From: Frankiales bacterium | GTDB lineage: Bacteria; Actinomycetota; Actinomycetes; Mycobacteriales; SCTD01 | Length of the DNA: 47,155 nt | Assembly: GCA_025966135.1 (NCBI GenBank) | Contig: JAOPVP010000031.1 | Coordinates: 1 to 47,155 of the forward strand | Direction of reading: 5' to 3' | Shown here: piece after piece, positions 1-7,693 of the stretch | Numbering within the stretch: the stretch's first letter is position 1 | How the letters are laid out: each line of letters starts with the position of its first letter | The notes under the pieces: generated by a model | Database searches by the model: none | What the model was told of the DNA's origin: nothing | What the model saw: only the letters and a program-made list of their open reading frames with translations | Made by a program: the position numbers and the translations under genes

Positions 1-8
1 CGCCACTA

Positions 9-2345
9 CTAGCTGGGGCTCATGTCCACGAAGCGGCTGTAGTGACCCTGGAACGCCACCGTGATCGTGGCCGTCGGGCCGTTCCTGTGCTTGGCCACGA
101 TGAAGTCGGCCTCGCCCGCGCGCGGGCTCTCCTTCTCGTACGCGTCTTCGCGGTGGAGCAGCACCACCATGTCGGCATCCTGCTCGATCGAGTTGTGGAC
201 GGCGATCCCGTCAGCCACGAAGTTGTGGTTGCCGACCACGGTGGCGTCGAAGACCTCCTCGACACCCTCGGGAGTGATCTCCACGACCGCGTCCCAGAAG
301 ACGTCGTTGGTCGCCTCGAGCTCGAGGTCGCCCGTGTCCAACGCCGAGGCGACTCCCGCCAGACGACCCGGGGGCTGCAGAGCCTTGGCGTCCATGGCCG
401 CCCGGACCCGGTCCCACACCTGGTCCGGTGCGGTCTGCCGCGGGATGGCGCTACTCCCCATCGCCGCCAGGACGGCCTCGCGTGCTGCATCTCCGTCGAG
501 CCCGCTCTCGACCTGACCCGCGAGCCGCGCGAGCTCGTCGCCCTCCGCGACCTCGAGCTGCGTCCGACCCACCACGTCGAGGTCACGCAGGGAGCACGAG
601 ATGCCGAAGCGCAGGAGCAGCCGGCTGACCTGGTCGGCCGCACGACGAGAGCGCAGCACATACGCGCGCCCGGTCGGGCTCGGGACGCGGCTCGCGGTGA
701 GGACGTACCGCAGCAACGTCCGGAGCTGCGACTTCGGCAGCGAGAAAGCCGCGCTCGGCAACGCGCGACCCGCCACGAGGTCCATGGCCACCGAGCGGAT
801 GCAGTCCTCGGACCAGCAGCTCTCAACCTCCGGCGCCGGCACGTGGCGCGGAACGGCGAGCCGGGAGCCGACGCCCAGCTCCCCGAGCGGCTTCCAACCG
901 TCGTACGTCAGGAAGGGGTGGTTGGCGGTCGCGCGAACCGACTTGCCGGACGCGAGCCGAAGCCGGAACACCTGGCGCGTGCCGGTGGAGAAGACGTGGG
1001 TGAGGTGCCGTCTCACGTAACGCAGCGAGGAGTCCAGCGACCACACCGGCACCTCGCGTGCGCCGGAGGCGTGCAGCGAACCCAGTGTCACCTCCGCACC
1101 GGTGTCCGCTCGCAGGACTCTCGTCGACGCCGGCAGGCAGCCGGACTCGCGCAGGTCCGACAGCATCGGCTTCTTGTCGGTGCGCTGCTCGGCCCCGCGG
1201 TTGAGCTGGCTCATCGCGATGACCGGCACCTCGAGCTCCTTGGCCAGCAGCTTCAGCGACCGGGACAGCTCGGAGACCTCCTGCTGGCGTGACTCGGCCT
1301 TCTTGTTGCCGGTCATGAGCTGGAGGTAGTCGATGACGATCAGCCGCAGCTCCTTGCGCTGCTTCAGGCGCCGCGCCTTGGCCCGGATCTCCATCATCGT
1401 GAGGTTGGGGGAGTCGTCGATGTACAGCGGCGCCTCGGCGACCTCACCCATCCGACGGGCCAGGCGGGCCCAGTCGTCGTCGGTCATCGACCCGGATCGC
1501 ATGTGGTGCAGCGGGACCCGAGCTTCGGCGGACAGCAGCCGCATGGTGATCTCGGTCTTGCTCATCTCCAGCGAGAAGATGACCGACGCCTGCCCGTTCT
1601 TGATCGACGCGCTGCGCGCGATGTCCAGGCCCAGGGTGCTCTTCCCGAGACCGGGACGGCCGGCGATGACGATGAGCTGGCCGGGGTGCAGGCCGTTGGT
1701 CAGGGTGTCGAGGTCCACGAACCCGGTGGGGACACCGGACATCGTCCCGGAACGGCCACCGATCGCCTCCAGCTCGTCCATCGTCGGCTGCATCAGCTCT
1801 TCGAGCAGCGTGTAGTCCTCGCTGGTGCGCCGCTCCGTGACGTCGTAGATCGTCTGCTGGGCGCGGTCGACGATGTCGTCGACCTCCTGGCCCTCCGCGG
1901 AGTAGCCGAGCTGCACGATCCGGGTGCCCGCGTCGACCAGGCGGCGCAGGATCGCCAGCTCGGCGACGATCTTGGCGTAGTAGCCGGCATTGGCCGCGGT
2001 GGGCACCGTCGAGACCAGCGTGTGCAGGTACGGCATCCCGCCGATGCGCCCGGCGTCGCCGTTCTTGGTGAGCTCAGCACCGACCGTGATCGCGTCGGCC
2101 GGCTCGCCCTTGCCGTACAGCTCGACGATGACGTCGAAGATGATCTGGTGCGCCGGCCGGTAGAAGTCGCTGGACCGCACGACCTCGATCACGTCGGCGA
2201 TGGCGTCCTTGTTGAGGAGCATGCCGCCGAGCACCGACTGCTCCGCGGCGACGTCCTGGGGAGGGGTCCGCTCGAACTCCGGCGCCGGCGAGTGAGGGAC
2301 TGATGCTGAGGGCGCCCTGTTGAGCTCGACGACCCGCTCGCTCAC
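9..2345 (-). CDS. dnaB: Replicative DNA helicase DnaB with an in-frame intein
   Basis: Hexameric 5'-3' helicase that unwinds the fork ahead of the replisome. The 778-residue product has the DnaB N-terminal domain (about residues 27-130), a RecA-like ATPase with Walker A GRPGLGKST (229-237) and Walker B around LIVIDYLQL (335-343). The frame is interrupted after DLRESG (402) by a 316-residue intein; the helicase resumes at SIEQDADMVV (719) and ends 60 residues later. Removing the intein leaves 462 residues, normal for DnaB. The start is GTG at 2345 with GGAGAG a few bases upstream. The extein/intein junctions are in frame and the splice residues are present, so the gene should be functional. 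It lies downstream of rpsF-ssb-rpsR-rplI, as in other actinobacteria, but a plus-strand oxidoreductase and a minus-strand gene intervene. Confidence 0.97.
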   Translation of the reverse strand: MSERVVELNRAPSASVPHSPAPEFERTPPQDVAAEQSVLGGMLLNKDAIADVIEVVRSSDFYRPAHQIIFDVIVELYGKGEPADAITVGAELTKNGDAGRIGGMPYLHTLVSTVPTAANAGYYAKIVAELAILRRLVDAGTRIVQLGYSAEGQEVDDIVDRAQQTIYDVTERRTSEDYTLLEELMQPTMDELEAIGGRSGTMSGVPTGFVDLDTLTNGLHPGQLIVIAGRPGLGKSTLGLDIARSASIKNGQASVIFSLEMSKTEITMRLLSAEARVPLHHMRSGSMTDDDWARLARRMGEVAEAPLYIDDSPNLTMMEIRAKARRLKQRKELRLIVIDYLQLMTGNKKAESRQQEVSELSRSLKLLAKELEVPVIAMSQLNRGAEQRTDKKPMLSDLRESGCLPASTRVLRADTGAEVTLGSLHASGAREVPVWSLDSSLRYVRRHLTHVFSTGTRQVFRLRLASGKSVRATANHPFLTYDGWKPLGELGVGSRLAVPRHVPAPEVESCWSEDCIRSVAMDLVAGRALPSAAFSLPKSQLRTLLRYVLTASRVPSPTGRAYVLRSRRAADQVSRLLLRFGISCSLRDLDVVGRTQLEVAEGDELARLAGQVESGLDGDAAREAVLAAMGSSAIPRQTAPDQVWDRVRAAMDAKALQPPGRLAGVASALDTGDLELEATNDVFWDAVVEITPEGVEEVFDATVVGNHNFVADGIAVHNSIEQDADMVVLLHREDAYEKESPRAGEADFIVAKHRNGPTATITVAFQGHYSRFVDMSPS
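192..1139 (-). other. DnaB intein, splicing-competent by motif, endonuclease degenerate
   Basis: Host residues 403-718. It starts with Cys403 (CLPASTRVLR, block A), has the block B motif T-A-N-H (473-476), a block F stretch DATVVGNHNF, and ends with penultimate His717, terminal Asn718 and +1 Ser719. All residues needed for protein splicing are visible. The insertion point, RESG/SIEQD in the ATPase core, is the site used by the Synechocystis DnaB intein. The middle keeps part of a LAGLIDADG-type homing endonuclease (ADQVSRLLLRFGI resembles the domain's C-terminal half). The first LAGLIDADG helix is missing, and where the second would be expected the sequence reads LLRYVLTASR, without the acidic residue. 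The element therefore probably splices but no longer homes. Confidence 0.92.
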
Positions 2346-2616
2346 AGTCTCTCCAACCCCCCTCGGGCCGCACGGATCGCTTGCCCCACAGAGTTTCTAG
2401 TCGTTCGGCGCCGCGGTTGGGCCACCGCCCGGGAGTGTCGGCGGACGTCCTTGTGGAGACCGCTGGGGACAGGGTGGGGATGACGCGGCGCGGCGCTGTG
2501 GACGGGCCGTGACCGGTCTGGGGAAGGAAGCCCTGAGCGCCTCGGAATCTGGCGCGCGACCTGCTCGCTGTGCTGTCCACGGGCTGTGTACGAAGAAACC
2601 TCGACGGTCGCGGACC
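2346..2616. promoter_or_regulatory. dnaB upstream region with scattered DnaA-box-like 9-mers
   Basis: A 271-bp gap between dnaB and the next minus-strand gene, where the dnaB promoter should lie. I see no convincing -35/-10 pair and no ORF with coding character. It contains partial matches to the actinobacterial DnaA box TTGTCCACA/TGTGGACAA: TGTGGACGG at 2497-2505 and CTGTCCACG at 2573-2581. They are imperfect, so a regulatory role is only a suggestion. Confidence 0.25.
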
Positions 2617-3159
2617 TCATCCGGCCTCCGACAGCTTGGCCGTCCCGGTCCCGAGCAGGGCGACGCAGGCCGCGCAGAGCCGGACCTCGCGCGTGACGAA
2701 GTAGTCGCTCTCGGATCCGCACAGCGCGCAGCCGGGACGCACCCTGCGTACGACGGCCCGTGGAGACCGCCGCGGGCCGCCGAGCTCGGAGCGGATCTGC
2801 TGGATCCAGCGCTGCCGGCTCTCGTCGGTCGCGGGCTCCTCCGACTCGGCCTGGCTGCGCTGCTGCTCGCGGGCGGCCTTCTCCTCGCGCCAGCGCGCGT
2901 CCGGCGGCACCTGCTCGAGGAACCCTCGGAGCAGCGCTCGCACGTCGCCCACCGGGTCACGGCCGGCAGGCAGCACCGCCACCCGGGCGGCGAGCTGGCC
3001 GCGCCGCCAACCCCGGTCGAGCAGCTGCAGGACGAGATCACCGATCTCACGGGTGTGCAGGTCGGCAGCCAGGGCGGACGGCAGGTCGCCGAAGACGTCG
3101 TCGTGCGTCTCCTGGTCGAGCCGCTGCCCTGGCGCTGGAGGCAGGTCGAAGAGCTCCAT
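2617..3159 (-). CDS. Hypothetical protein with C-terminal zinc ribbon
   Basis: A 180-residue protein that I do not recognise by name. The open frame runs further upstream, but the methionine at 3159 (MELFDLPPAP) gives a compact product and the upstream part antisense to the neighbouring gene looks like shadow. Residues about 35-90 are helical (DLVLQLLDRGWRRGQLAARV) and could be a helix-turn-helix-like fold. Residues 90-125 are highly charged. The C-terminus has two CxxC pairs, Cys144/Cys147 and Cys162/Cys165, typical of a structural zinc ribbon. No signal peptide or membrane segment is present, so it is probably cytoplasmic and may bind nucleic acid. It is upstream of dnaB on the same strand. 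Confidence 0.75.
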   Translation of the reverse strand: MELFDLPPAPGQRLDQETHDDVFGDLPSALAADLHTREIGDLVLQLLDRGWRRGQLAARVAVLPAGRDPVGDVRALLRGFLEQVPPDARWREEKAAREQQRSQAESEEPATDESRQRWIQQIRSELGGPRRSPRAVVRRVRPGCALCGSESDYFVTREVRLCAACVALLGTGTAKLSEAG

Positions 3160-3199
3160 GCGACAAGGGGACCACGGAGATCGGACATTCCGTGGGACC

Positions 3200-3220
3200 T
3201 GTCCAGAGGGGTGTGGACAA
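3200..3220. promoter_or_regulatory. DnaA-box inverted pair in a divergent gap
   Basis: TGTGGACAA at 3212-3220 is a perfect match to the high-GC DnaA box. Together with TGTCCA at 3200-3205 it forms an inverted repeat (TGTCCA, 8 bp, TGGACA). It sits in the 138-bp divergent gap between the zinc-ribbon gene and the oxidoreductase. The match is seen; DnaA binding is inferred. Confidence 0.4.
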
Positions 3221-3297
3221 CCCCGCCCCGATGCGCCCGCCTGCCCGCCGTACGGTGACTGCCTCACCCCAGTCGTCACCCCAACCCGGAGGCAGCG

Positions 3298-4251
3298 TTG
3301 CGCGCAGTCCAGGTCATCACGCTCGACGGACCCAAGGCCGTCCAGATCACCGATGTGCCGGAGCCGGACAGCACCGGCAAGGTCCTGGTCGACGTGCACG
3401 TCGCGGGCGTCAACTTCCCCGACGTGCTCATGACGCGCGGTGAGTACCAGATGAAGCCCGAGCTGCCCTTCGTGCCGGGCTCCGAGATCGCGGGCGTGGT
3501 CGTCTCCGGCGAGGGCGTCGCGCCGGGCACGCGGGTCGCGGGGTTCCCGGTCCTCGGCGGGTACGCCGAGCGTGCGGCGGTCGACCCCGGGCTGCTGTTC
3601 CCGCTGCCGGACCGGGTCTCGTTCGCCGCGGGTGCCGCCCTGCTCATGAACTACCTCACCGTCGACTTCGCCCTCGCTCGCCGCGGCGCGCTGCAGCCGG
3701 GCGAGACGGTCCTCGTCCAGGGCGCGGCCGGAGGCATCGGTGTCGCCAGCATCCAGCTCGCCAAGGTCATGGGGGCCACGGTCATCGCGGTCGTCTCCAG
3801 CGACGCCAAGGCCGAGATCGCCGGCGCTGCCGGCGCTGACCACGTCGTGGGCCTGGACTTCCTGGCCAGGGTCAAGGAGCTCACCGGCGGGCGAGGCGTC
3901 GACCTGGTGGTCGACCCCGTCGGCGGTGACCGCTTCACCGACAGCCTGCGCTCACTGGCCCCGGAGGGGCGGCTGCTCGTCATCGGCTTCACCGCCGGTG
4001 CGATCCCTGAGGTCAAGGTCAACCGCCTGCTGCTCAACAACATCAGCGTCGTCGGCGTGGGCTGGGGCGCCTTCTGGATGCGGGATCCGGCGTACCTGCA
4101 GGAGCAGTGGGCGCGGCTGCTGCCCTACCTCGAGGACGGCCGCCTCGACCCGCTCCTCGGCAACAGCTACCCGCTGGAGTCCGCGGCCGACGCCCTGCTC
4201 GAGCTCGACGAGCGCCGGGCCCTCGCCAAGGTGCTGATCACGCCCAGGTAG
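3298..4251 (+). CDS. Zinc-independent MDR family NADPH:quinone oxidoreductase
   Basis: A 317-residue medium-chain dehydrogenase/reductase related to quinone oxidoreductase (zeta-crystallin/QOR type), expected to use NADPH to reduce quinones or enones in the cytoplasm. It has a GroES-like N-terminal half (residues 1-110) without the zinc-ligand cysteines of alcohol dehydrogenases. A Rossmann fold starts near 134, with the nucleotide-binding motif AAGGIG (143-148) in GETVLVQGAAGGIGVASIQL. The start is TTG at 3298, fixed by GGAGG at 3288-3292 with 5-nt spacing and by the typical beginning MRAVQVITLDGP. It is a single plus-strand gene inside a minus-strand cluster and is closed by a strong hairpin. 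The natural substrate cannot be told from sequence. Confidence 0.9.
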   Translation: MRAVQVITLDGPKAVQITDVPEPDSTGKVLVDVHVAGVNFPDVLMTRGEYQMKPELPFVPGSEIAGVVVSGEGVAPGTRVAGFPVLGGYAERAAVDPGLLFPLPDRVSFAAGAALLMNYLTVDFALARRGALQPGETVLVQGAAGGIGVASIQLAKVMGATVIAVVSSDAKAEIAGAAGADHVVGLDFLARVKELTGGRGVDLVVDPVGGDRFTDSLRSLAPEGRLLVIGFTAGAIPEVKVNRLLLNNISVVGVGWGAFWMRDPAYLQEQWARLLPYLEDGRLDPLLGNSYPLESAADALLELDERRALAKVLITPR

Positions 4252-4254
4252 ACG

Positions 4255-4294
4255 CAGCACGGCCCGGCTCCCAACAGGGAACCGGGCCGTGCTG
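4255..4294. terminator. Bidirectional hairpin terminator
   Basis: A perfect 13-bp stem (4255-4267 with 4282-4294, GC-rich core GGCCCGG/CCGGGCC) encloses a short loop with an extra TCCC/GGGA pairing. It lies between the convergent ends of the oxidoreductase gene and rplI and can act for both. There is no T-tract, as is usual in actinobacteria. Confidence 0.8.
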
Positions 4295-4307
4295 AACGCA
4301 GGAGGAC

Positions 4308-4754
4308 CTAGCCCGCGACGACCGCCACGGAGAGGTTGACCTCGACGTCACCGTGCACCTTGATGGTGACCGGGTGCGAGCCGATGTTCTTGATCGCGTG
4401 CTTGATGACCACGGAGCGCTTGTCGAGCTTCGGGCCACCGGCCTTGGAGATGGCCGCGACGATGTCCGCCGTGGTCACCGAGCCGAACAGCTTGCCGTTG
4501 TCGCCGGCGTGCGCCGGGAGCGAGAGCGAGAGGCCCTGGAGGGCCTGCTTGATCTCGTTGGCGTGGCTGAGGTCGCGGACCTGGCGGGCCTGGCGGGCCC
4601 GACGGATGTTCGCGACCTGCTTCTCGGCACCGCGGGTGGCGGCGATCGCCAGGCCCTGCGGGACAAGGAAGTTGCGGCCATAGCCGTCCTTGACCTCGAC
4701 GGTGTCGCCGGGCGCACCGAGGTTCGGGACGTCGTGGGTGAGGATCAGCTTCAT
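4308..4754 (-). CDS. rplI: 50S ribosomal protein L9
   Basis: A 148-residue L9 that binds 23S rRNA at the base of the L1 stalk. It has the N-terminal rRNA-binding domain [36 protein letters not shown], then a long connecting helix (about 42-75) and a C-terminal domain. The start is the ATG at 4754, where family similarity begins; an upstream extension of the frame overlaps rpsR and is not real. It lies 7 nt after rpsR, last in the rpsF-ssb-rpsR-rplI unit, and is followed by the shared terminator. Confidence 0.97.
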   Translation of the reverse strand: MKLILTHDVPNLGAPGDTVEVKDGYGRNFLVPQGLAIAATRGAEKQVANIRRARQARQVRDLSHANEIKQALQGLSLSLPAHAGDNGKLFGSVTTADIVAAISKAGGPKLDKRSVVIKHAIKNIGSHPVTIKVHGDVEVNLSVAVVAG

Positions 4755-4761
4755 CGCTGGG

Positions 4762-4998
4762 TCACCGCGCCGTCGAGGTGTAGGGCAGCAGCGCCATCTC
4801 GCGGCTGTTCTTGACGGCCACGGCGACGTCGCGCTGGTGCTGGCTGCAGTTGCCGCTGACACGACGGGCACGGATCTTGCCGCGGTCCGAGATGTACTTG
4901 CGGAGCAGACCGGTGTCCTTGTAGTCGACGTAGGTCACCTTGTCCTTGCAGAACTGGCAGACCTTCTTCTTGGGCTTGCGGGGCGGCGGCTTGGCCAT
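4762..4998 (-). CDS. rpsR: 30S ribosomal protein S18, cysteine-containing form
   Basis: A 78-residue S18, partner of S6 on the 30S platform. The basic N-terminus [12 protein letters not shown] leads into CQFCKDK (Cys14, Cys17); with Cys50 and His53 (GNCSQHQ) this gives a candidate zinc-binding set, so this is the C+ (zinc) paralogue type. Many actinobacteria carry a second, cysteine-free S18 induced in zinc starvation; none is seen here. It is co-transcribed with ssb upstream (30-nt gap) and rplI downstream. Confidence 0.96.
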   Translation of the reverse strand: MAKPPPRKPKKKVCQFCKDKVTYVDYKDTGLLRKYISDRGKIRARRVSGNCSQHQRDVAVAVKNSREMALLPYTSTAR

Positions 4999-5028
4999 CG
5001 CTCATTCTCCTGAAAGTTGGTGGGTTGC

Positions 5029-5529
5029 TTAGAAGGGGGGCTCGTCGGACCAACCACCGCCACCGCCGGACGCCGGGGCCGAAGAGGCCCAGGGGTCGTC
5101 AGCGGGAGCGCTGGAGCCCGAAGGAGCACCGCCGAAGCCGCCACCGCCCGAGGGTCCGCCGCCACGTGTGGTCCTGTTGACCTTCGCGGTGGCGTACTTC
5201 AAGGACGGCCCGATCTCATCGACCTGCATCTCGATCACCGTGCGCTTCTCGCCTTCCTTCGTGTCGAAGGAACGCTGCTGCAGGCGGCCTTGCACGACCA
5301 CCCGCATGCCCTTCTGGAGCGACTCGGCCACGTTCTCGGCCGCCTGGCGCCAGATGGAACAGCGGAGGAAGAGCGCCTCGCCGTCCTTCCACTCGTTGGT
5401 CGCCTTGTCGAGCGTCCGCGGGGTGGAGGCAACGGTGAAGCTGGCCACGGCAGCACCACTAGGGGTGAAGCGCAGCTCGGGATCCCCAGTGAGGTTCCCG
5501 ACGACGGTGATGACGGTCTCGCCGGCCAC
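5029..5529 (-). CDS. ssb: Single-stranded DNA-binding protein
   Basis: A 166-residue SSB that coats single-stranded DNA and recruits replication and repair proteins. The OB fold spans about residues 3-110 ([44 protein letters not shown]). A Gly/Ser/Pro-rich linker follows, ending in the acidic interaction tip WSDEPPF. The start is GTG at 5529, set by AAGGAG 7 nt upstream; longer in-frame extensions run into rpsF and lack family similarity. It sits between rpsF and rpsR, the conserved arrangement. Confidence 0.97.
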   Translation of the reverse strand: MAGETVITVVGNLTGDPELRFTPSGAAVASFTVASTPRTLDKATNEWKDGEALFLRCSIWRQAAENVAESLQKGMRVVVQGRLQQRSFDTKEGEKRTVIEMQVDEIGPSLKYATAKVNRTTRGGGPSGGGGFGGAPSGSSAPADDPWASSAPASGGGGGWSDEPPF

Positions 5530-5630
5530 GGCGGTTCTCCTTATGAGTCCATTCCCCGTAAGGGGACTTATCAGGTGTGGGTGCGTGCGGGCTCGTAGCG
5601 CACTTCGGTAACGGGGAAGGGACGGACGGG

Positions 5631-5921
5631 CTAGCGGAGCTCGGGGCGGAGCACCTTGGTGCGCAGGACGGCCTCGTTGAGGTTGAGCTGACGGTCCAGC
5701 TCCTTCATCGTGGCCGGCTCTGCCTGCAGGTCGACGACGGCGTAGATGCCCTCGGCCTTCTTGTCGATCTCGAACGAGAGGCGTCGCCGCCCCCAGATGT
5801 CGACCTTCTCGACACTGCCGCCGCCGGTGCGGACGACGTTGAGGAACGTGTCGAGGCTGGGAGCGATTGTCCGCTCCTCGAGGTCGGGGTCGAGAATGAC
5901 CATGAGCTCGTAGTGACGCAA
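5631..5921 (-). CDS. rpsF: 30S ribosomal protein S6
   Basis: A 96-residue S6 with the usual beginning [18 protein letters not shown] and the conserved central stretch [23 protein letters not shown]. It binds S18 in the 30S platform. The start codon is TTG at 5921, supported by an AGGAGG run about 9 nt upstream and by family alignment. It is the first gene of the rpsF-ssb-rpsR-rplI unit. Confidence 0.97.
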   Translation of the reverse strand: MRHYELMVILDPDLEERTIAPSLDTFLNVVRTGGGSVEKVDIWGRRRLSFEIDKKAEGIYAVVDLQAEPATMKELDRQLNLNEAVLRTKVLRPELR

Positions 5922-5953
5922 GTGGACCCACCTCCTCCTGTGGACTCAAGCGG

Positions 5954-5970
5954 CCACGGACGTTCCGTGG
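5954..5970 (-). promoter_or_regulatory. Hairpin in the rpsF leader
   Basis: A perfect 7-bp inverted repeat (CCACGGA / TCCGTGG around a 3-nt loop) lies 33 nt before the rpsF start. A -10-like TAGCGT on the minus strand at 6002-6007 would put the hairpin in the transcript. S6:S18-binding leaders are known upstream of rpsF in several phyla; whether this is one cannot be judged by eye. Confidence 0.4.
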
Positions 5971-6020
5971 CAGGAGGGTGTTCACGTCAGCAAACGCGGC
6001 AACGCTACCAGCGCCGTACT

Positions 6021-6821
6021 TCAGCTCTGCCGAGGAGCCCCGGACCGGGTACGGCGACGCCGTGCCGCGGGCTCTGCCAGCAGCAGGCGCACCAGCAACG
6101 ACGCGACGCCCATGACCGCTACCGCCGCGACGGCCGCCGGCAGGCCGTAGCGGTGCGAGGACCCCTGGACCAGACCGCGTCCGGCATAACTGACGGACGC
6201 CGCCGGGCTCTGCGACGGGTCCCCGCCTCTGGGCGGGGACGACGCATCGCTGCGCGCCGGGCCGGCGGGCTGGCCGGTCCCGAGCCCGGGCAGGCCGACA
6301 GGCCGGCTGCTGGGGCTAAGACTGCCCGTCGCGGCGGGAGACACAGTCGGTACGGCGGTCGGCCTGGGCGCGGCGGTGGGCCTGGGCGTCGCACTCGGCT
6401 GCGTGCTCGGGGGACTGGTCGGCGGCGGACTGGAGCCGGTCACGACGATCGTGCCCGTCTTCGCCGGTCGGGTGCTGAGGCCGACTTGGGCGTCGCTGTA
6501 GAAGTACTGCCCCGCCGCGGTGAACGCCGATGTCGCACGGCTGCTCGTGTGCGACCCGAAGCTGCCCGAGTCGTAGGACCAGTTCGGGCTGGAGCTCCGC
6601 ACCCGGTGGCTCACCGCCAGCTGCTCGCCGTTCACGAACACGATTGCTTGGCCGACGACGACATGCACCGGGTCGGGGCTGGGCGAGCCGAAGCTGACCG
6701 TCACCGATGCGTTCCTGGTGCCCGCCGCAGCAGGCACGGGGCTGGCCCCTGCCCCCGTGCCCACCAGCGCCCCGAGAAGAGCGGCAGCAGCGAGCACGCG
6801 GGGGACGATCACGCCGCCCAT
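6021..6821 (-). CDS. Secreted, membrane-anchored protein with a cupredoxin-like N-terminal domain
   Basis: A 266-residue protein that I cannot name. A signal peptide occupies about residues 1-27 ([18 protein letters not shown]). Residues 37-130 read like a small beta-sandwich of the plastocyanin/cupredoxin type ([21 protein letters not shown], then [12 protein letters not shown]), but the usual copper-ligand set (His, Cys, His, Met) is not complete. A long Pro/Thr/Ser-rich stretch (about 132-215) looks like a wall-spanning stalk. A transmembrane helix (about 228-248) and a basic tail RRRRTR follow. The start at 6821 is preceded by GGAGGG. It is divergent from the endonuclease IV-like gene, with a long inverted repeat in the gap. 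Confidence 0.7.
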   Translation of the reverse strand: MGGVIVPRVLAAAALLGALVGTGAGASPVPAAAGTRNASVTVSFGSPSPDPVHVVVGQAIVFVNGEQLAVSHRVRSSSPNWSYDSGSFGSHTSSRATSAFTAAGQYFYSDAQVGLSTRPAKTGTIVVTGSSPPPTSPPSTQPSATPRPTAAPRPTAVPTVSPAATGSLSPSSRPVGLPGLGTGQPAGPARSDASSPPRGGDPSQSPAASVSYAGRGLVQGSSHRYGLPAAVAAVAVMGVASLLVRLLLAEPAARRRRTRSGAPRQS

Positions 6822-6836
6822 GCTGCCACCCCCTCC

Positions 6837-6902
6837 CGCCGATCATGGACTTTGTGCCCGGCAGCCACGCTCAGCGGGCGCACACATGTTCCATGATCGG
6901 CG
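6837..6902. repeat. 13-bp inverted repeat with 40-bp spacer between divergent genes
   Basis: The arms CGCCGATCATGGA (6837-6849) and TCCATGATCGGCG (6890-6902) are perfect reverse complements. Arm centres are 53 bp apart, close to five helical turns, which would suit a looping or dimeric regulator of both divergent genes. The spacer holds a further imperfect pairing (GTGCCCG with CGGGCGCAC), so a cruciform or RNA hairpin is the alternative. Confidence 0.6.
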
Positions 6903-6924
6903 AGGAGGGGGTGGGCGATCGTCG

Positions 6925-6930
6925 TACCGT
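6925..6930 (+). promoter_or_regulatory. -10 element for a leaderless start
   Basis: TACCGT lies 7 nt before the ATG at 6938, so transcription would start at or next to the start codon. No Shine-Dalgarno sequence is seen in this spacer. Confidence 0.5.
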
Positions 6931-6937
6931 CTGGGTC

Positions 6938-7684
6938 ATGCTCATCGGTGCGCACGTTGACAACGCAGACCCCGCCGCGGAGGCCAAGGACCGGGACGCC
7001 GACGTCCTGCAGTTCTTCCTCGGCGACCCGCAGAGCTGGAAGGCCCCGACCGTCACCGAGGTCGACACCGGGGGCGTGCCGTTCTTCGTGCACTCGCCCT
7101 ACGTCATCAACGTCGCGAGCACCAACAACAAGATCCGCATCCCGAGCCGCAAGATCCTCCACCAGCACGCGCAGGCCGCGGCGGCGTTCGGGGCGCAGGG
7201 CCTGATCGTCCATGGCGGGCACGTCGCCAAGGGTGAGGACCCGAGCGTCGGCATCGAGAACTGGGTCAAGGCGCTCGAGCGGATGGAGCTCCCCCTCCCG
7301 ATCCTCATCGAGAACACCGCAGGGGGCGAGTTCGCGATGACCCGCCGGTTCGACTCGCTGGCACGCCTGTGGGACGCGATCGGGCACCACGAGCAGCTCG
7401 GGTTCTGCCTGGACACCTGCCACGCCCACGCCGGCGGTGAGGCGCTCGTCGACGTCGTCGACCGGGTCAAGGCCATCACCGGCCGCATCGACCTGGTCCA
7501 TGCCAATGACTCCCGGGACGCGTTCGACTCGGGCGCTGACCGGCACGCCAATGTCGGCGAGGGCCAGATCGACGTCGACACCCTGGTCGCGGTGGTCCGG
7601 GCCGCGGGCTCTCCGGCGGTCGTCGAGACTCCGCGCGAGGGCCAGGCCGCCGACATCAAGCTCCTGAAGTCCCGCCTCCGCTGA
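6938..7684 (+). CDS. Endonuclease IV-like AP endonuclease
   Basis: A 248-residue TIM-barrel enzyme of the Nfo family, which cleaves DNA 5' of abasic sites using three zinc ions. Visible motifs in order: GAHVDN at the N-terminus, FFVHSPYVINVAS, GLIVHGGHVAKGE, the metal-binding ILIENTAGG, GFCLDTCHAHAGG, and LVHANDSRDAFDSGADRHANVGEG, close to the family signature HxNDS...DRHxxIGxG. The length is slightly below the usual 270-290. The start is the ATG at 6938 because family similarity begins there and TACCGT stands 7 nt upstream; longer frames overlap the divergent gene. A sugar-phosphate isomerase-like TIM barrel is less likely given the ENTAGG and DTCHAHA motifs. Confidence 0.88.
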   Translation: MLIGAHVDNADPAAEAKDRDADVLQFFLGDPQSWKAPTVTEVDTGGVPFFVHSPYVINVASTNNKIRIPSRKILHQHAQAAAAFGAQGLIVHGGHVAKGEDPSVGIENWVKALERMELPLPILIENTAGGEFAMTRRFDSLARLWDAIGHHEQLGFCLDTCHAHAGGEALVDVVDRVKAITGRIDLVHANDSRDAFDSGADRHANVGEGQIDVDTLVAVVRAAGSPAVVETPREGQAADIKLLKSRLR

Positions 7685-7693
7685 CAGCTCCCC

